This document shows positions 5,836 to 6,303 of a stretch of 6,303 bases of DNA, piece by piece (the first letter of the stretch is position 1; each line of letters opens with the position of its first letter). A program made the position numbers and the translations under genes. This DNA comes from Cyanobium sp. (lineage in GTDB: Bacteria; Cyanobacteriota; Cyanobacteriia; PCC-6307; Cyanobiaceae): positions 1 to 6,303 of the forward strand of contig BJHC01000091.1 in NCBI GenBank assembly GCA_014191535.1, written 5' to 3'. Under the pieces are notes generated by a model. It did no database searches, had not been told where the DNA came from, and saw only the letters and a program-made list of their open reading frames with translations.

Positions 5836-6303
5836 ATGAAACGTCTGATCGCCTGGATCTCCGACCTGCGGCTGGCCATCGGCCTGCTGATCGTGATCGC
5901 CATCGCCAGCGGCCTCGGCACCCTGGTGCCCCAGAAGGAAAGCCCGGAGCTGTACCACCGCGTCTACGACGCGGAACCCTGGCTGGGGCTGTTCAACGGC
6001 GACGCCCTGCTGAACCTCCAGCTCGACCACGTGTATTCCAGTGGCTGGTTTCTGGCGCTGCTGGCCTGGCTGGGGCTGGCCCTGATCCTCTGCAGCTGGC
6101 GCCGCCAGTGGCCCGCGCTGCGGGCGGCCCTGCGCTGGATCGACTACAGCGCGCCGCGCCAGCTCAGCAAACTCACCCTGGCGGAAACCATTCCCTGCAG
6201 CGATCCGGCCGAGAGCCTGAACCGCTTGCAGCAGCTGCTCAGCCAACGGGGCTGGCAGGTGCAACCCCATGACAACCGACTGGCGGCGCGCCGCGGCGTG
6301 AGC
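5836..6303 (+). CDS. ccs1: Cytochrome c biogenesis protein Ccs1/CcsB (ResB family), 3' end outside the window
   Basis: Ccs1 (also called CcsB or ResB) works with CcsA as the System II haem-handling and cytochrome c synthase complex in the thylakoid and plasma membrane. The 156 visible residues start [20 protein letters not shown]. The first membrane helix (about 11-30) ends in the family motif [17 protein letters not shown] (about 67-75) leads into a second helix ending in [13 protein letters not shown] (about 85-97). The soluble region after it, expected to be long in this family, has just begun when the window ends in frame with no stop. Full-length proteins of this family are roughly 400 residues or more, so over half is missing. 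The gene is 10 bp after ccdA, with a ribosome binding site overlapping its stop. The partner ccsA is not in view. Confidence 0.93.
   Translation, partial: MKRLIAWISDLRLAIGLLIVIAIASGLGTLVPQKESPELYHRVYDAEPWLGLFNGDALLNLQLDHVYSSGWFLALLAWLGLALILCSWRRQWPALRAALRWIDYSAPRQLSKLTLAETIPCSDPAESLNRLQQLLSQRGWQVQPHDNRLAARRGVS

Noticed and set aside
4971..5921. A 316-residue open frame on the minus strand opposite ccdA and the ftsW end
   Set aside because: It is the mirror of ccdA, whose cysteine motifs and membrane helices are clear. Its translation is a Gln/Gly/Ala/His-rich string typical of antisense frames in GC-rich DNA, with no domain.

Overview
The window comes from a cyanobacterium, most likely a GC-rich picocyanobacterium of the Synechococcus/Cyanobium type. 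The phycobilisome core genes apcE-apcA-apcB-apcC are unmistakable. The third codon positions are overwhelmingly G or C. ApcC has the FTKWVPYESWF...GRRQVNVGN form that I associate with this lineage. The lineage call is inference from remembered protein style, not from a search. All genes lie on the + strand.

Layout. Positions 1-2127 hold the 3' part of apcE, the core-membrane linker. Its N-terminal chromophore domain lies outside the window and three linker (REP) domains are visible. A short tandem repeat and a strong intrinsic terminator follow (2131-2191). Positions 2192-2514 carry no convincing gene. They hold an AT-rich stretch with a perfect 13-bp palindrome and then a GC-rich probable mRNA leader with several hairpins. 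apcA (2515-3000), apcB (3043-3531) and apcC (3542-3742) form a tight operon closed by a textbook terminator (3768-3790).

Downstream is a second, unrelated block: an FtsW-type SEDS protein (about 3797-5083, start uncertain), the thiol-reductant transporter CcdA (5109-5825) and the start of the System II cytochrome c synthesis protein Ccs1/ResB (5836 to the window edge). Spacing is 25 nt and 10 nt, with no visible terminator between them, so this is probably an operon.

How they work together. ApcA and ApcB form the allophycocyanin trimers of the antenna core, ApcC caps the trimers, and ApcE scaffolds the core cylinders and anchors them to the thylakoid near photosystem II. A terminator plus a separate leader between apcE and apcABC fits the need for far more ApcA/B than ApcE. 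CcdA passes electrons across the membrane to keep apocytochrome haem-binding cysteines reduced, and Ccs1 (with CcsA, not in this window) attaches haem to cytochromes such as cyt f and cyt c6. FtsW polymerises septal peptidoglycan.

I see no mobile element, CRISPR array, tRNA or rRNA, and no clearly new system. The most interesting unexplained part is the apcE-apcA intergenic region, with its palindrome, competing hairpins and an open frame that overlaps the apcA start codon.
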